The notes under the pieces were generated by a model that searched no databases, was not told the DNA's origin, and worked only from the letters and a program-made list of their open reading frames with translations. A stretch of DNA of 5,607 bases from Bacillota bacterium (GTDB taxonomy: Bacteria; Bacillota; Clostridia; Lachnospirales; Lachnospiraceae): assembly GCA_023435505.1 (NCBI GenBank), contig JAEYRR010000212.1, positions 1 to 5,607 of the forward strand, read 5' to 3'. Shown here piece after piece: positions 3,877-5,607 of this stretch. Made by a program: the position numbers and the translations under genes. Every line of letters starts with the position of its first letter. The first letter of the stretch is position 1.

Positions 3877-5607
3877 TTATTTCTTTGTTGTTACAGTCTT
3901 AGGCTTTGACCAGTCAGAGTAAATCTTTACTGTTTTACCACTAACCTTCACTGTCTTATAGGTCCTGATTCTTACATAGTATTTGCTCTTACCAGTAAGT
4001 TTAGAAATGGTTGATGTGGTAGAGGTATTCTTCCCAATGGTAACTGTGTTAGCACTACTGAATTTGGAACTCTTACTGTACTGAAGCTCATAGCCCGTTA
4101 CCTCTGTAACCTTCTTTGACCATTTCACGGTAAACTTTTTAGAGCCAGCTGTTAGCTTACTTATACTAGAAGTTATCGGTTTAATCGTATAATTAAGTGT
4201 TTTGGTTCCTACATAGTTCCCAGTAAAGGTAACGGTAACTGTATATCTGCCAACATTCTTTTTAAAGGATTTATAACTAACCTTATAATCTGTATCCTTC
4301 TTTAGTGTTTTACCCGTTCGATCTTTGACTACTACAGTAGGGTATATAACCTTTCCATTATAGGTTGCACTAGACTCCTTAAGTTTTATACTTGATACTC
4401 TAGGAATAACTGCTTTTGAAACAGTTTTTTTACATTCTGCACAGTAGGTACTTATACTACCATCTTCACTCATAGTCGCTCTAGTTACTGTACCAATGTG
4501 TAGGGTAACATCCATGGTATCTCGCACCATTGACTTATCTTTAACGTTATAAATATAGGTCACAGTACTAGGCTCGTTAGTAAAAGTAGCAATACCTGTT
4601 TTATTATCAAAGGAAGCAGTTAAATTAGCCCCTGACTTACTCTTAGCAGAAACTGACTTAATGTTATTAATGTTTGTACTTCCTACTATTTTACCTATAT
4701 TTACTTTATAGGTACTTCCTTCTTTACTGTATTCAACGTTCTCTTTGTGTTGACCATAGCTTTTCACATAGAACTCATAAAGGTTTTCCTTAAACTCCAA
4801 GCTACTTAGTTGATTATTACTACAATCTAACATATATAGATATTTAATACTTCCGAATTCAAGTTTCTCTAGTTGGTTGTTATAACAGTATAAGTATTCC
4901 AAAGATGTATTCTTACTGACATCTAAGCTAGTTATGTTATTGTCTTGACAATACAAATAGTACAACTTTAAGTTTTTACTGACATCTAGTTTTTTAAGTT
5001 TATTAGCTCTACAATATAAATTCACTAACGCAACATTCTTAGAAACATCCAAGGTTGTGAGCTCATTACTAGTACAGTCAAGAGATACTAAGGCCGTATT
5101 TTTACTTGTATCCAAACTTGTTAAATTATTATAGCCACAGTATAGCTGTTGTAATAGTATATTTGTACGAATATCTAAGGAGTCAAGTTGATTCATATCA
5201 CAATACAGATACATTAATGCAGTATTATCGCTAAGGTCTAGTTTCTTTAAGTTATTCATATAACATTCTAGGTCTTTAAGTTTCTTATTATTCGACACAT
5301 CAAGTTTTTTTAGATTGTTTCTGTTACAATATAAGGTTAACAACGAAGTATTCGCAGTAATATCCAACGTATTTAATTGATTATCGGCACAGTCTAGTTT
5401 TTCTAATGCTGTAAAAAACTCTATCCCACGAAGGTCTTTTATATTCATTTCATCGCAATAGATAGTTAAGATAACGGCTACTTCTTCTTTTGAAAGTAAG
5501 TCATCATTAATACCATCAAATTCTTTATTTATGTAATCTCTAAAATTTTTGTCAGGGAAGTTATTCTCACAAATATGTAGATTACCACTAGCATCCACAC
5601 AAGCTTG
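3877..5607 (-). CDS. Secreted leucine-rich repeat protein with Ig-like and fibronectin III domains, 5' partial
   Basis: The frame is open from the right edge (576 codons visible), so the true start and any signal peptide are outside. The GTG at 5598 is probably internal, because the frame continues upstream of it. Residues are numbered from that GTG. An N-terminal cap (NNFPDKNFRDYI, then FDGINDDLLSKEEV, 12-40) is the usual lead-in of this repeat type. Residues 43-64 form a first irregular repeat, and ten 21-residue units cover 65-274. A beta-rich linker (275-395) contains a CAEC pair (386-389). An Ig-like domain of the kind common in clostridial surface proteins follows (about 400-473; YNGKVIYPTVVVKD, DTDYKVSYK, GNYVGT). 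The end is a fibronectin III domain (about 474-571; FTVKWSK, GYELQYSKS, YYVRIRTYK). No LPxTG or hydrophobic tail is present, so it is probably secreted or held by something at the missing N-terminus. Likely role: surface binding or adhesion; the ligand is unknown. It ends in its own terminator. Confidence 0.9.
   Translation of the reverse strand, partial: QACVDASGNLHICENNFPDKNFRDYINKEFDGINDDLLSKEEVAVILTIYCDEMNIKDLRGIEFFTALEKLDCADNQLNTLDITANTSLLTLYCNRNNLKKLDVSNNKKLKDLECYMNNLKKLDLSDNTALMYLYCDMNQLDSLDIRTNILLQQLYCGYNNLTSLDTSKNTALVSLDCTSNELTTLDVSKNVALVNLYCRANKLKKLDVSKNLKLYYLYCQDNNITSLDVSKNTSLEYLYCYNNQLEKLEFGSIKYLYMLDCSNNQLSSLEFKENLYEFYVKSYGQHKENVEYSKEGSTYKVNIGKIVGSTNINNIKSVSAKSKSGANLTASFDNKTGIATFTNEPSTVTYIYNVKDKSMVRDTMDVTLHIGTVTRATMSEDGSISTYCAECKKTVSKAVIPRVSSIKLKESSATYNGKVIYPTVVVKDRTGKTLKKDTDYKVSYKSFKKNVGRYTVTVTFTGNYVGTKTLNYTIKPITSSISKLTAGSKKFTVKWSKKVTEVTGYELQYSKSSKFSSANTVTIGKNTSTTSTISKLTGKSKYYVRIRTYKTVKVSGKTVKIYSDWSKPKTVTTKK
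4777..5406 (-). repeat. Ten 63-bp leucine-rich repeat units with an invariant cysteine
   Basis: Ten in-frame units of exactly 21 codons encode the pattern LxxLxCxxNxLxxLDVSxNxx. Cysteine falls at residues 70, 91, 112, 133, 154, 175, 196, 217, 238 and 259 (numbered from the GTG at 5598), always 21 apart; an earlier Cys48 is 22 from the first. The pattern matches the nested 21-residue bacterial class sometimes called IRREKO, in which each unit is two related half-repeats of 10-11 residues. The cysteine sits where a core leucine is usual, so the side chains should line the interior of the solenoid. The last two units lose the LDVS half (LEF instead), marking the end of the regular array. Confidence 0.9.

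Noticed and set aside
4777..5406. The 63-bp repeats as a CRISPR array or DNA tandem repeat element
   Set aside because: The periodicity is explained by the in-frame 21-residue leucine-rich repeats, and the units differ at the DNA level.
5590..5598. GTG at 5598 as the start of the leucine-rich repeat protein
   Set aside because: The frame stays open to the window edge, no signal peptide follows the GTG, and no ribosome-binding site can be seen in the nine remaining bases.

Overview
The window is AT-rich, with closely packed genes and strong AAGGAG-type ribosome-binding sites. Its proteins include a cysteine-bearing 21-residue leucine-rich repeat protein with a C-terminal Ig-like plus fibronectin III pair, a domain pairing common in Clostridia. 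This points to a low-GC Firmicute, probably a Lachnospiraceae-like clostridium. The taxonomic call is inference from protein style; no rRNA or other marker gene is present.

Left half (1-3449, plus strand): the tail of a carbohydrate-uptake operon. In order it carries the end of an RbsA/MglA-type sugar ABC ATPase (cut by the left edge), a complete RbsC-type sugar permease, a TrpA-like (tryptophan synthase alpha family) TIM-barrel protein, and a complete FGGY-family carbohydrate kinase. Gaps are 28 bp, a 4-bp ATGA overlap, and 2 bp, so the genes almost certainly share one transcript. The operon promoter and the expected substrate-binding protein are not visible and probably lie upstream. The natural reading is import, phosphorylation by the FGGY kinase, then cleavage or rearrangement of the phosphorylated product by the TrpA-like protein. 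That protein keeps the two catalytic acids and the phosphate-binding loops of TrpA but has changed loops that normally serve the TrpB partnership. No trpB or other trp gene is visible. This is the most interesting point in the window: a lyase-like enzyme of probably non-tryptophan function in a sugar operon. The substrate cannot be read from the sequence.

Right half (3498-5607, minus strand): two exported proteins convergent with the sugar operon. The larger, cut by the right edge so that its start is missing, has an N-terminal cap, an array of 21-residue leucine-rich repeats with a cysteine at exactly the same place in ten successive units, a beta-rich linker, an Ig-like domain and a fibronectin III domain. 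It ends in a strong intrinsic terminator (13-bp perfect stem, T-tract). Downstream of that terminator a separate promoter drives a small 64-residue Pro/Thr-rich lipoprotein. A palindrome lies at its predicted transcription start. No RNA genes, CRISPR arrays, insertion sequences or attachment sites were seen, and no stretch over 300 bases lacks a gene.
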